A stretch of DNA of 64,000 nucleotides from Lepeophtheirus salmonis (Eukaryota > Arthropoda > Copepoda > Siphonostomatoida > Caligidae), in NCBI RefSeq assembly GCF_016086655.4, contig NC_052132.2, forward strand, positions 18,664,805-18,728,804. The letters run 5' to 3'. Numbering within the stretch: position 1 is the first letter of the stretch; each line of letters opens with the position of its first letter. This document shows positions 1 through 12,122 of the stretch, one piece after another. The notes under the pieces were generated by a model, which made no database searches, had not been told where the DNA came from, and saw only the letters and a list, made by a program, of their open reading frames with translations. The position numbers were made by a program, and so were the translations under genes.

Positions 1-309
1 TTTTGGAATTTTTTCAAAAACATATCATTTTTTGTAAATAAATATGAATTTTTTGGAATTTTTTTTTCAAAAAAATAATTTCTTCTGAACAACTGAGGAT
101 TTTTGAAATTTTTTCAAAAACATTCTATTTTTCCCAAATAATTAAATACTGGATGTTTCATTTTTGTTTTGTTTTTAGAAAAAAATTTATTTCTGAATTT
201 TTCTGTGAAAAGCTATGGATTTTTGAGAAAAAAAAATTAAACTAAGACCCCCCCAAAGAAAAAAAAATATATATATATATAGATATCTATAATCCTGCGG
301 ACGCCCCTG
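1..309 (-). repeat. End of a dispersed short-TIR element with A/T-rich core
   Basis: This AT-rich stretch is made of degenerate units of the form TTTTGGAATTTTTTCAAAAA, and it ends in CCTGCGGACGCCCCTG. That terminal motif is the reverse complement of the CAGGGG(C/T)GTCTGCAGG end of the complete copy at 4904-5584. The other end lies outside the window. It is the right-hand part of a non-autonomous repeat that recurs at 4904, 10101, 16714, 24354 and 34469. Confidence 0.6.
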
Positions 310-817
310 TAAATGGACTTATTTCAGTCAATTATAACCTTTGTATGCTAATTTCCTGTATAAATTGAGATACTCAATAATCTTGGCCATAGTTTAGAAC
401 CTTCATTTATGATACTTAATTGGGGTCCAATCGAGCCTTTTAAATAAATTCTATCAATTTCTAACTATTTTGGTATGATGATTATAGTTTGTTAATTGAA
501 ATTCGACAAAAATATAAATGTAATTCATACTAAAATTTGATAAAATCATTCTAGCTTGATTTTGTATTGGTAGGTCACATATGATACTTTATTAAGTATG
601 ATAATGGCCTTTCAAATATATTCTATTTTATCTTTAAGGATGTATTATAGTAATTTGTCAATATAAAAGTTAGACAATTAGATTAGGAATACAAAATTGT
701 AATTCAGACTCACTTTTAAGAAACATCATCCCATCTTCCTTTTATGTTGACGGGCCATATTTGTAAACTAAAAACCAATTACTCCACCTATTAATTTCTG
801 TGTTTTTTTCCTTCCAG

Positions 818-1437
818 AAGTGGATCCCAAGAAATCATCAGGACCTTCTGGATTAAGAAAACTCGACCCAACAAATTTAATATCCTCAGATCATAAAAAA
901 ATTCAACTTAACTTCATTTCCAATGATCTTGAAGACTTCTTAGAACAGCCCTTGAATGAAATAAACTCTGCGCAAGCCTCCAAAAAGGTTTACTCCTACA
1001 TAACCACAACTTTTACCACGTCTCCGACTACCAAAAGTACCCCTACAACAACTTTTGTTCCTTCGACAACAACGACTACAACCTCTGTGATCAATACTTC
1101 CACGGAAGCGTATCCTTCTACGCAACCTCTCCCAACGACCACCTCTATAAGAAATGTGATTCTACCTACCCCAGCCTATGAGCCTGTTACAATCCCAAGG
1201 AGTAGTGATGAGGAGGACGAGTTCACTCTAAGGAGATCAACTCCGACTTTTAAGGTCGACAACTTCAATCCCTTTGATAGAAGGTTTCCTATTTACTATA
1301 AGCCCTCGTATTATAATGATCCACAGTGGTACAAGGCAAGACTGCCTCAGAGCCATAAAGGCAGGGAAGAACAAGAATATGGACACGAAGGCTTTTTTCT
1401 TTTTGGAAAAAAGCCAATTCGGTTTCCAGACTTTTAA
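818..1437 (+). CDS. Terminal exon of an unrecognised Thr-rich, probably secreted protein
   Basis: A pyrimidine tract and CAG end at 817, giving a good splice acceptor. The open frame then runs 206 codons to TAA at 1435-1437. The first two bases complete a split codon, so upstream exons must lie outside the window; the GTG at 820 is not a start. In order, the exon encodes a polar stretch, a roughly 50-residue Thr/Ser/Pro-rich segment with runs of T typical of O-glycosylated mucin-like linkers, an acidic SSDEEDE patch, and a Tyr/Pro/Arg-rich tail containing FPIYYKPSYYNDPQWY. I recognise no catalytic domain. Composition suggests an extracellular or cuticle-associated protein, but that is inference. 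An AATAAA signal follows 91 bases after the stop. No homologue could be named. Confidence 0.6.
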
Positions 1438-1527
1438 GACTTTGACAAAATATGGACATTTATTCAACTCGTCTCGCAGTGATTGCTTTAGGTGTGTTGT
1501 CGTTTCTTCATATTTTTATGAAATTAA

Positions 1528-1533
1528 AATAAA
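1528..1533 (+). promoter_or_regulatory. Polyadenylation signal AATAAA
   Basis: A canonical AATAAA hexamer lies 91 bases downstream of the stop of the Thr-rich exon. It fits the 3' end of that gene. Confidence 0.55.
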
Positions 1534-1561
1534 GAATATCTCAAACATTGCAAAATTTTGA

Positions 1562-3617
1562 TTCTGTTTTTGTTAATTATTATATACGAAATGCATTTAA
1601 TCCTGAGTGTATAACAAATCATTGGACACTCCAGACAAGGTGTAAAATGGACACGTCCGAGGGAAAAGAGGATGACGATTATATACTTACATATTCTATT
1701 GTAACTTTTTTTACAAATATATATTATATTTTTTCGTTAAATTGATTTATACGAGTTTTCTTTAGGGGTTGAAACCACTCATTTGTAACTTGAAGTGATA
1801 CAATTAACGTCCTATGCTTCGTTAAAGGAGAAATCGTTCGCTATAAAAAAGAAACAGTAAATCATTAACAATGATTGTCGTTTGAGACATGCTCTTGTAA
1901 TGGTTCATATCCCTTATTCTTCTAAAAATGTTCTGGATAGCATGCTACATGATATGTTTCAAGTGAACTAGTTAAAAATGGAACTTGAAAGCAGGGCCGA
2001 TATTAGGACGTACTGAGCCTAATATGAAACAATTTTTTTGTAAAAATTGTAAAATATACACGAAAAAGAATTTATACTAAAACGACAATGCTAATAAAAA
2101 AAAGGATTTACCTTTTTTTACGTATAAAAATGGTCAGTTTACAACTGATCAAAAAATGATTAATTATCCGTTAGTTACCATAACCATATTATAACGCAGT
2201 TAGTTAGCGGGTTAAGAAAAAAAAACCCCAAAAAAAACCATATTTAATTACAGGATAAACATTTCAACGATATTAATAATGACCTAATTTAAATTGTGTA
2301 TCATTTTGTAGTCGTAAATATCAATTCAAATGCTACAAATATTTGTAAACAAACAAGATATAGAGAAAATGCAGATCACTTTTATATATATATATATAAT
2401 CGAAACCACATGAGTTTGTGGGATTCAACAAGATATAATCTATTATTCAAGACATTCAATTATGATTTTAGATGCAAATTTCTATGAAATATTAATAACT
2501 TTTTCCGGCTTCCCAGGAATCAAATTTGTAAATCCATCAGTTTTGATGAGGTTGCATGTATTATATTTTATAAAAGCCTGTATCCATTTAGATAAAGTAC
2601 ATGGAGGGATGATGTAAAAAAGTAGTTGACGAAAACATTCGAATTGTAATAGTTAGGTATGTTAAAAAAAATAGAGGGTGCTTCAAATATTTTTATTTTT
2701 AAAATATTTATTGCAATATTATAATTTATTACCATAATTATAACTCTTTGATACGAAAACAAGGATGATCCTGTATTAACTCAATCTAGACTTGAATACT
2801 TTGTATGTGAGTCCAAACATGATACTCTTAGATCTCAAAAATGGTCTGGGTATAGATTGGCAACTTCGACGATCTAAACGGACATTAGACGAAATATCCC
2901 TGAGGATCAGATGTTTCATTTTTGTGGGACTAACATCGAGAATTCTTTTATGTTTGCTCTCCTATCACCCTTGTTGTGAAATTCGTTGAAGCTTAGATAT
3001 GTAGGCATTATAAGGGGAGATTGGACCCCTCCGACTGGTTGCTCTCAATGTTGGCAAATATGATGGAGGCATTCAAGATAGAGTTCGTCAGGGCCAAAGT
3101 CCAGGGGATACTATATGCGGGAAAAGTCATCACTCAACCTGTCTGGGCGAGGATGCGAAAATTAGTAGAAAAAGTGATAATAGATCTTGACCCCTTTAAA
3201 AATGAAGGATCTTCTGTTGACAAACAATAGGCCTATTTAGTCAGAAGGAGGATTGATTTTTTTGGGGTAATAGAAGTTTAATTATACCAGAACTGGGTAC
3301 TTAAGATCCGGGTCCAAGACGCGTCCTTTCTCTAGTAACGAGCAGACTTTTATGAACATTGTATAAACAGAGTTTAAAAAACAGAGACCTGAGCCGGCTT
3401 TGGGTACCCGAATTTTTACAATTTATAAAAAAGGTCCAAGGGATTTTCCAGATCTTAAAAATCTTATGCAGTCATTGTATAATACTTAATCTTAGTCATA
3501 AAAAAATATTTTATCAATATCGAACATATACTCTTTTTAATTTAATTAGTGATTGGAGCTACATAAACAGTTGCCAGTTGCATCCCATGGTTATTCCGCT
3601 CGGCGTATCTCCCACAT
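1562..3617. other. Intergenic, AT-rich; no recognisable gene
   Basis: Only short ORFs occur here. One at 3021-3230 (+, 69 codons, slightly richer in G+C than its surroundings) and one at 2792-2989 (+) have no recognisable motif and no convincing splice sites. They may be repeat debris. Nothing else can be supported. Confidence 0.4.
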
Positions 3618-4133
3618 CGTTACACTTATTGTATCACACAACTTTTCACCCGAAAAAAAACTGAAAATGGTTTAAAAATCTGTTGGTAGTTAGACAATTT
3701 TTCTCAACTATGGAATAATTGTTCAATGATTGGTTATAACTGTTCGCAGTTTAAAAGGGGGTAATTATAATTTAACCAATAAACGTTCAGAAAACTGATT
3801 AGGAGAAAAGAAACAAGAACATCGACAATTTATCACAAAATACACTGGTTATTTTTCTGTTAGCGAGGTAGCACCATGCACACAAACACTAAAATGTAGA
3901 TCTCTATTTGGTTGTAAGCGGTCGAAGTGCCTTCTTATTTTCCTCTAATCAGTGTTCTTTACACTGATTGGTTGGATACGAATTAATTCTATTTACGCTC
4001 TAAATAGTTACCAACTATTAATTATTCCATAATAATTCCATAGTAGGAAGAATTGGACAAGTACCAATTGATTTCGGGTTTTTTCTCTTTCATTTCGGAT
4101 GAGAGGTTGTGAGATACAATAAAGGTATTAACG
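3618..4133. mobile_element. Fold-back element with about 110-bp imperfect terminal inverted repeats
   Basis: The left arm begins near CGTTACACTTATTGTATCAC and continues through the motif TGTTGGTAGTT to CTCAACTATGGAATAATT. The right end read on the minus strand gives the same order: CGTTAATACC, TTATTGTATCTCACAACC, TCATCCGAAA, TTGGTACTTG, then CTATGGAATTATT. The arms are imperfect but collinear. No ORF is present, so this is a non-autonomous fold-back (long-TIR) element. Solo arms of the same family occur at about 10010-10100, 18210-18300 and 58615-58680. Confidence 0.6.
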
Positions 4134-4903
4134 TAATCATTATAAATATAATCATAATAATAACTAATAAGTATATATTATTTACTGTTTTGGGATGAGT
4201 CATCCGGGAAAATGGAACCTTCATCCTGATTCTACTTTATTTAAGCTTGAGCTTTTGATTAAATTCATATCGAAATCGAGACAAGTATCTGTTAAATTTC
4301 AGTTTCACAACTGGATCTGAATATTTGGGTACTCGAAATTTATCCACGTATTTAGGTCTACAGATCTGACCAAATCCAGATCTGAGAAAATGTGGATCCG
4401 TCCTATTTTATGCGTCACTGTCGGGCGAGGGTTTGAAAGGATGAACAAAAAAAACTATTTATTTTATTCTTAAAAAATCAAATTTTCAAAAGAAAAAAAA
4501 AAGGGTCTACATCTAAGAATTTTTTTTTTTTTTTTTTACCCTTTCACTTGAAATATGGCAAAATATTAGAGTGCATTTTGTTAGGAAAATGCATCGTGGT
4601 AAAATCTTACGAATAGATAGAGATGGATTATAATATAATTCCTTTGTTCCTTTAATTGTCCATGTTTCTTCCCCTATAATTCTTGTAACCTTAGCATCAA
4701 GGACCTTTGTACGAGTAGGATTCGCTCAATCCATGCTCTTTCAAAACATGAAAATGACATCAAAAAAAGCAAACTTAATCAAAATCAAGAAAATGAGGCA
4801 TTCACTATCTATTGTTTTATATCCTCTTATTTAATTGAGATTCTGTCGTTCAAATATGGAATTTATACATAGTCTAGTGTCTGGGATGGATTAAGTTCAA
4901 AGG
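4134..4903. other. Intergenic with a dispersed-repeat copy at about 4245-4400
   Basis: No gene is visible. About 4245-4400 carries a repeat with motifs GAGACAAGTATCTGTTA, GGATCTGAATATTTGGGTAC and TATTTAGGTCTACAGATCTGA. It recurs at about 9725-9890 (inverted) and 62110-62250 (same strand). A homopolymer T tract lies near 4519. Confidence 0.5.
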
Positions 4904-4979
4904 CAGGGGTGTCTGCAGGATTATATTTTAGAAAGGGGCTAGGTTTTTTTTAAAACAATCCATAGTTATTTTCAAAAAA

Positions 4980-5016
<37 letters not shown>

Positions 5017-5584
5017 AAAAAAAAATTTCAAAAATTAAACTCTAAATATTAAATTTTTAGAAATTAAATTATCGAATAGTAAATTTGTAGGAGAAAATTT
5101 TCTTAAATCCATAACTATTCACAAAAAATTGAATTTGTTTTATAAAAAATAATAAAAAAACAACGCTTGTTTACACAAAAATTAAATTTTTTGGGAAAAA
5201 GAAAAGAAATTAAATTATGTGGAAAAAAAATGCAAAAATTAAATTTCTTTGAAAAAATTTCCAAAATATATTCCTATTCACAAAAACTTAGAAAAATCCA
5301 CAGCTGTTTACAACAAATTATATTTTTTGAAACAAAAATTATACTAATATCTCATTTCGAAAAAAAATCAAAATTCCCAGCTACTCACAAAAAATTCATT
5401 AAAAAAAAAAAAAAAATTAAATTTTTTGCTCTGCTGCATAATTTCCCCCAAAGATTTTTTTTAAAAAAAGAAATCTTTCAAATAAATTTTTTACCCCTAT
5501 CCTGTCCTGATAATTTCTAATAAATAAAAATGAATTGGGGGGAGGGGCTATAGCCCCTCCAACCCAACCCTACAGACGCCCCTG
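4904..5584. mobile_element. Complete short-TIR element with an internal decaying minisatellite
   Basis: The ends are CAGGGGTGTCTGCAGG (left) and, on the minus strand, CAGGGGCGTCTGTAGG (right). Next to the termini lie mirrored AGGGGCTAGG and GGGGCTATAGCCCC blocks. The core is built from roughly 40-bp degenerate units alternating TTCACAAAAAATTAAATTTT with TTGAAAAAATTTCCA and CCATAGCTATTCAC. The 117-codon Lys/Phe-rich ORF inside (5167-5520) is a by-product of this low-complexity core and is not a gene. It is the only copy in the window with both good ends and a core of this length. Confidence 0.65.
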
Positions 5585-6042
5585 ACAGGAATGTTAGTTA
5601 TAGTTTGGAGTCTTCATTTAATAGATACTTCATAGGTTCCGAAAATCCTTTTAAATATACACAATCTTATCCATTTTCTGTCACTGTCCCGACAATTGGA
5701 AACCTTTATGTACAATTTGCAGCATCTTTGAAGGATGTATCAAAAAAGGAAAGAAAATAAAAAAAAAAAGGAAATAGAAAGGAAAAATAATTTTATTGAG
5801 AATACCAAAGTGGTAGAGTCTCATTTTTAAGAAACATCATGGCTGTTTCTTTTTGTGCTGATGGGATAGCCCTTTATTTTTTAGGGATGCATTGATCCCA
5901 AAGTTTTGACGTCTGGTCCGTCCTATATTTGAAAGAATGTGTCTAAATCAGACGCGAAAACCGTTCCATACAATTTTTTTATTAATTAACGTCATCATCA
6001 ATCAATATTTCCGAAATTTTATAAGAATAATGAATACATAAT
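5585..6042. other. Intergenic, no gene seen
   Basis: This is AT-rich sequence with short A tracts. No ORF, RNA or repeat beyond simple sequence could be supported. Confidence 0.4.
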
Positions 6043-6888
6043 AGGTATGCACCTATGAAATGATACTTTCAGCTATTGCCAGTTAGACATTATAAACCTG
6101 TCCAAAAATCTAAATGCTTATTTCAACATGTGTCAATAATATTTAATCCATTGTTTGTGTAGTTTCATTCACCGACACACTTTTTTTGCTCGTAAAATTG
6201 TCCAATTTTGTGCCTACAAACTAAGATGCGCGGACATCATTGATTTTCTGTTACCAATTGAAGAAAAACGCTTCTCAAGCCCATCAAATGTTTTTGGAAG
6301 CTTACAGTGGACATGCTCTAAGCAGAGAATAGTGCTTTAGGGGGTTTGAAAAATTCAAAATTGGTGATTTTGACGTGAGAAATTAAGAGCCCGGAAAGAA
6401 GGCAATGATGTGTGTGTTCTGTGATCAGTGTGGTATCATATGTCATACCTTCTACAACCCTGTCGAACTGTTAATGGTGATCGCTACCAACAACAATTGG
6501 CCTATTTGAACCATGTTATTCGCCAAAAACCCTCAAAATATGAAGCCAGGCAAAACAAGGTAATTTTCCTTGATGACAAAGCACCACTGCATCGCTCTAC
6601 AGCCACTCACTAGCTTGTTGAATCGTAAAACTGGGAACCTTATGCTCATGCAGCTTACTCACCAGACCTGGCGACTTCCGATTATCCCTAATTTGCATCG
6701 ATGGGCCACGCACTCAATGATTTACACTTCGATTCTCGCGCAGAAGCCAAAAAAATTGATCAATTGCTGGTTTGCAGCCAAAAATGAAGAATTTTTTTTA
6801 GAAAGGCATCACTAAATTGGATGAAAGATGGGACAAATGTGTGGCTAGCATATTTTTAAAAAAAGTCTTATTTCATAATCGCATACCT
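6043..6888 (+). mobile_element. Internally deleted mariner-family transposon with degenerate transposase
   Basis: The left end GGTATGCACCTATGAAAT and the right end read on the minus strand, AGGTATGCGATTATGAAAT, match as terminal inverted repeats, with TA just outside the left end. Between them are collinear but broken mariner transposase fragments. There is an N-terminal helix-turn-helix region, then KFKIGDFDV near 6352, then a jump to NGDRYQQQLAYLN and VIFLDDKAPLH (second catalytic Asp region), and finally WFAAKNEEFF near the C-terminus. Frameshifts and stops separate the pieces. The segment with the first catalytic Asp is missing, and the element is about 0.85 kb instead of about 1.3 kb. 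It is a dead, non-autonomous copy. Confidence 0.8.
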
Positions 6889-7945
6889 GGTACATTATGC
6901 CTAATTTAAGAATAAAGACAAACTATTCAATATGAAAGATCCTTAAAGTTATACATAACTAATTTAATTACTAAACTGAGGTACTTTACTATGTATAACA
7001 TTGGAGACAATTAGGGCATGCAGATGTCTATTATACAATATACAATTTTATGCTCTGTCCAAATGACATCGTTTTCAAACGATATCTGTATTTCGGATTT
7101 AAAAAGCTTTGCATCCACACGAGAAATAATTCTGCATAATCTGAGCCAAGAATGTATCTAGTAGGTAATGAATACTGGCTAAATTGAGGTTAGGGGGGAA
7201 AAGGAGGCCTGAGGGAATGTCATTAAAAATATAGTAATTTTAAGAGAGGCATATCTGCAGACTCATTGATACTTCTGAATTTTCAAAATAGGGTGAATCT
7301 GTATTAATAAATAATAATTTGTCTGTTTGTATGAAAACGAGTCACTTGGTACACTGTATATAGTGCTCCCTGATGTATATCATTAACATATTTTTTATGT
7401 AAGAAATAACAATGTAGTCCTATTAATAAAATATTGTAGCATCGAACTTGTAGACAGGGTGCAGCACTATATATAGTGCTAATTAATTAATCTATCTTGA
7501 ACCATCTGACAGTGTTTTTGTGAGCACTTTGTCTATTTAGCATTCCCTGTCTTCTAAAATTGAACAACATTTATTTTTCCATTATTTCTTTATTATTGAT
7601 TATTACATCATATATAATATTCTTAGTTTATTTTCCGATACAATATTGAATATTATAATAAACACTTTAATTTGAAAATATGAAAATCAATTTGTTTATT
7701 TTTCTTATTATTTTAATATTATTACTTGCTTTATTTCTGATTCAAACTTATTACATAGTGAGTTTTTTGATAATAAGTATTCTAGTTTTGAAGCAGAATC
7801 CCATAATTATTCCAACAGAAAACAAGACTTTAATGCTTTTTATAGAAATAAACATTACATATTTTGATTAAAAAGTACAAAAGAAACATCAATTTAAACT
7901 AAAATAAACAATAACAACGAATAACACTCATTTATTTATATATTA
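6889..7945. other. Intergenic; no supported gene
   Basis: A 63-codon hydrophobic ORF (7680-7871, +) is AT-driven and unsupported. An 18-bp perfect palindrome, AGCACTATATATAGTGCT, lies at 7463-7480. A related TATATAGTGCTCCCTG motif occurs near 7359 and 9595, suggesting remnants of a common small repeat. Confidence 0.4.
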
Positions 7946-8037
7946 AGGCGAAATGACCTTACGGCAAAAATGTCCTAAGGCGAAGCAGTTTAAGGTAAAA
8001 TGTTCCGAGGCAAAATAGTTTGAGGCAAAAGTACCGG
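7946..8037. repeat. Degenerate tandem repeat, about 15-16 bp unit
   Basis: About six consecutive imperfect copies of AAGGC(A/G)AAATGNCCT run through this stretch, for example AAGGCGAAATGACCTT and GAGGCAAAATAGTTT. No ORF is involved. Confidence 0.65.
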
Positions 8038-8165
8038 TCGTGGCTATTCTTCACTCTGAAGAATTATGTTACTCTGATTTTGAGGTATTCCAGCTGTCAG
8101 CTGATGCAGAGAGAAAAAGATGAAAACCTGTTATTTAAAAAGAGAAAAAAGAGTCATCCCTGATC

Positions 8166-8198
8166 ATAGCCATATTATATTTATAATAATATGGCTAT
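8166..8198. repeat. Perfect 13-bp inverted repeat
   Basis: ATAGCCATATTAT and ATAATATGGCTAT flank a 7-base loop. No adjacent gene suggests a role. Confidence 0.6.
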
Positions 8199-10009
8199 AT
8201 TTTATCAATAGGTAAGTATTTATTATTACTCTTATGTTTAATTATAAGAATGATATATTTATTTACTTAATTCTAAAAGTTATAATTTAAGTTTATATCG
8301 TATATTTACATGAGGAATAATCATCTTGAAATATATGACGTACTCAAGATTATTTTTATTCATTCTCATAGCTAGAATTTAATAATATAAAAACAAAGGA
8401 AATAATAAATGATAGCTAAACCGTATAAAAATTAGTTCTAGCCAGATACCTCGTTTTTTAAACTTCAGCTATCTTGTCTCTGGGAAGAGGTTATGTTGAA
8501 CAGCTGAAAGAACATAGATAGTAACTACGTTATTTCTGTTTGTTTTAGTTACTACAAGAAAACGATAAGAATCGGCCCCTGGAATAATAAATTGGATTAA
8601 GACTGGACTTAAAGGACTTCAGTTTTTTAAATTGATGAATTTCAAAATATAATTATCATAGCATGTGACTTGATTTACTTCCTAGCTGCTGTATGTCACG
8701 ATTCCCATCAAATTACTCATTTTTTGTTTGTTTTTAAAGAAATTCAAAGTCATCACTTGTTGTAAGGAAATAATAATAAGTATACGGAATCAAGGTTAGA
8801 GGCACATTCATAACGTATGTCAATAAATCCTAGAATGTTACTTCTTATCCTTATGTGGAGGTATGTGTTTGGGAAAAACCATGTTCTTTTGTAGAAGAAA
8901 AACACATTCGAGTCCTGGTTTTATATCCTGTTCCAGATAACTCAATTACAGAAATTGATTCAACCTTCACTATGTCCAATTTGAATCCTTGATAAAGTTT
9001 GATTTCTAATAATGGATCATAAATCATAATAGGCCTAATTGAAAAACAATGCATTAGATATGATTACGATACTATGATTTGATTTGACAAGACATAAATA
9101 CAGGGCTCTCATGTGTTGAAATCCGTTTAGATAAGGAGCACTGTACATTTGGAGAGTACATGCATAAACAATCATTTCTAGCATTACTACGTGGCTAAGA
9201 AAACTGTTATCCATATTTAGATGGTAATGTTAGAGAAGTTCAACCCTGTCATATGATCGACCAAGGTCTGACTTACGAAAAAATGAAAGAGCTCATTGAT
9301 TCCAGATTCTGAGGGTTGAACGTCTTTTACATTGCCATCTAAATGAGGATAAGAGCCTGTCAAAACTCATTTAGGAACTCTTTCCAAAGAAACAGTAAAA
9401 TGAAGGCAAGGAGACGAAAAACTAGACTCCTATTGACAAACGAATAAATGTAATAAATTACTAAATATAAAGTCGTCAACTAGAATAATTAATTTAAGCA
9501 CTACACATAATCTGGTAAAATCAATTAGTTTTCTTAGCTACGTTTGTTTATGTCAACCTATGCATTTCCTGAAAAGGTGTGCAACATCCATGTATATAGT
9601 GCTCCCTGGTTTAACATGAGATTATAAATCTTACTACGTGACGTCATTCAACCAGGCTCTCAAGCTTCTAAATAAGTTTTTGATAAATTAAGAGCAATAC
9701 ATCTAAACAAAATTCATATTTACTTAAAGATAGGACAGATTCTCAGATTCGGGTCGGTTTGGATCTTTAGACGTAAATATTTAAGTAGATTTCATGCACC
9801 CAAAATTTCGCACCCAGATCCGAAACCAAAATTAGACGGATACTTGTCTCGAACTTTATGAGTACTTTACTCGGAGTTCAGAAATAAATAAAATAGGATA
9901 CGGATTAAGGTTACATTTTTACGGACTACTGATGCGGAAACCATAAATTACACAATGTAATTAATATTAAAACATCATTGTTAATTATTATTAAGTTATT
10001 ATTAGAATA
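8199..10009. other. Intergenic repeat debris
   Basis: About 8520-8650 belongs to the dispersed family with AAAACGATAAGAATCGG, GACTGGACTTA and AGGACTTCAGT (other copies at about 14890, 17000, 25550 and 63520). About 9725-9890 is an inverted copy of the repeat seen at 4245. A 67-codon minus ORF at 8851-9054 has no recognisable feature. No gene is supported. Confidence 0.45.
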
Positions 10010-10229
10010 ACATTGGACACGTCATTACCTTTATTTTATCACGCAACCTATCATCCGAAAAGAAACGGGGGAAAGGCCCAAAATCAGTTGGTAGTTTCCC
10101 AAAAAATTTAATTTTTTGTGAATAGCAATGGATTTTTGAAATTTTTTCAAAAAAATTTAATTTTTGGATTTTTTTCAAAAAATTCCAACAACCAATCTCC
10201 CCTCAAAATATAATCCTGCGGACGCCCCT
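10010..10229. repeat. Solo fold-back arm followed by the end of a short-TIR element
   Basis: 10010-10100 matches the arm of the fold-back element at 3618-4133: TTATTTTATCACGCAACC, TCATCCGAAA, AATCAGTTGGTAGTT. It runs straight into TTTAATTTTTTGTGAATAGC units and ends in AATCCTGCGGACGCCCCT, the terminus of the 4904-5584 family. One repeat appears to have inserted into or next to another. Confidence 0.55.
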
Positions 10230-11062
10230 AGGTCAGCATCAAGAATGGGGGGGGAGGCTCAGCCCTAGAAACGTTTAAGAGCCAAATAGCATTTGTTGAA
10301 TTTAAAAAGTAAAATATTCAAAATCTGTTAAATTTTATTCTAGGTTGTGAATCATTCATGAATCTGTGAGAATTTTTTTTTACTAGACATTCTCATTATT
10401 TGTGGCCAGTGTTCTTTTTTCTTTGTATTCGTAGTCGTAACAACTGAATATTTACGTATTTAATTTTTTTGGTGTTCTATAATTTATAAATTATTTAAAA
10501 TTGAGTACACTATCTTTTAAAACGTAATGATTTTACAAAAAAGCGTACAGACAATAAATATATCGGTGCCAGTGATTAGAAAATATTGTAAGAAATATTT
10601 ATTACATTTTTCCACCTGCTAGTTTATGGGTCATTCCACGTCAAGTGAACACATTTATTTGCAATTTACGATTTTGGTGAGATGGCTTTTCTATATGAAA
10701 GAAGAGAGTGTATGAAATATTAGGGTTATGTGACTCACCTGGGACGTTCTATACCCGCTCAAAATTGGGCCTTATGCGTTGGACCAGTCTTATACAGAAG
10801 TCCATAATTCCTTTCATAGTGGATCGATTTTAATAAGAAATTCCATCAAAAGATGCACAAGAACACAAACTACCTATAATTTATATTAATTCATAATCTT
10901 ATTCGAATCAAAAATAAAAGTTTGCAGCTCTGGTGCGGCCTTCAAAAGGGCGACTCCATGAAGGGTCTAATTTGAAAAAAATACGTACAGAAAAATTTCA
11001 TTCTAATTCATTTTTGTTATATTATACATAATAGCATAAAACACCCTCTAAAGGGTCATTAA
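10230..11062. other. Intergenic, no gene seen
   Basis: No ORF of note and no recognisable transposase fragment were found. Confidence 0.4.
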
Positions 11063-12115
11063 TCATCCACTAATGTGCTTTTTATATTGTCGAATAATTA
11101 TCTTTTCATATCGTACGGAAATCTGTGGGAAGTATTTTATTCAATCCGATGCATAATTCCACGTAGTCCCATAAGAGTTTGGTATCTTCAAAGAGAATGT
11201 AGCATACCTTACAGCAGCGGCTATAAGTATAGATCTTATATAATTAAGATCTACAAACCCGGTATACATTAATTTCCTATAATTACGATCAGACGCGTGT
11301 ATTGCCTTTTGCTCTTGAGAAATTTCAGCTCTTCGAGAGGAAAAACCAAACAGAATATATTCTTTAATTGCTTCTTCTTTATGGTTCTCGATAAATATTT
11401 GATTAAGCATAAGAAACTGCTTAATTATTGAAAGAACTAGACAGGCAATAAAGGCATGGATACTATTATCAAAAATTCGTCCACAGTCTTTGCAAGGCTT
11501 TGAAAACTTTAATAGCTTTGCCGTTATCAAGAACTGAGCCATAAATTTTCTCCCATCATTTATCTTCAAAGAGTGTACAATTTGCTTTTCCCAGGATTTA
11601 TCAAGTTTGTGAAGAGATAGAAAATGAACGAGTACTTCCTTAGCCTCTTTGAAAAGAGAAATTCTCTGGACAAATTTTAGGGATCAAGGAGTTAAGGGTA
11701 GATAATTTACAGCCATTCTTTGTAAATGGAAGAAAAATTTACCTCTATCAAAAATTGGTTTGCTTTTTAGGTCATGGAGAGTAAGGACGTTTTCGTCCGT
11801 AGTGATTTTTTAAGCTCACTTGTGTGTCGAAGATTCTTAATAAAAGGTTTTTTGTTCAGGTTTTTACCCATCCTCTGATAGATAGAGAATGCGAATATTT
11901 GAAATGTCAGTCTCAAACATTAAATAATTAAAAGCATTAAATTCGTATAACAAATTTCTTCATTCCTGATCAGGCTTAGCAATTGATATTTTGAGATCGA
12001 TTTTAGTTAAAACATTAGCTACTAAGACAAGTCTTCCTCCAAAGTGAGACCGTGGTCTCTTTAGGGCTGGGATGTAACGTTTATCGAACAATGTACCAAG
12101 CCATTTATCTTTCAT
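11063..12115 (-). pseudogene. Decayed coding region of unknown family (about 350 codons)
   Basis: One minus-strand frame stays protein-like from ATG at 12115 to a TGA at 11063, broken by several stops. The first block is about 50 codons and includes RYIPALKRPRSHFGGR. Shorter blocks follow, with YLSEDG and FFHLQRMAVNYLPL. The longest clean block is about 180 codons (about 11141-11690), with KFMAQFLIT, KPCKDCGRIFDNS and RNYRKLMYTGFVDLNYIR. Beyond one TGA it continues for about 25 more codons. Because all blocks share one frame, point-mutation decay of a single former gene is more likely than chance ORFs. I do not recognise the family. An old host gene, a transposon ORF or an endogenised viral gene are all possible, and none is demonstrated. 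Confidence 0.5.
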
Positions 12116-12122
12116 ATTTCAA

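Noticed and set aside
5167..5520. 117-codon ORF rich in Lys, Phe and Ile
   Set aside because: It lies wholly within the A/T-rich minisatellite core of a short-TIR element and its composition mirrors the repeat.
7680..7871. 63-codon hydrophobic ORF that could be a membrane peptide
   Set aside because: In sequence this AT-rich, Ile/Leu/Phe-rich ORFs are expected by chance; there is no conserved motif or start context.
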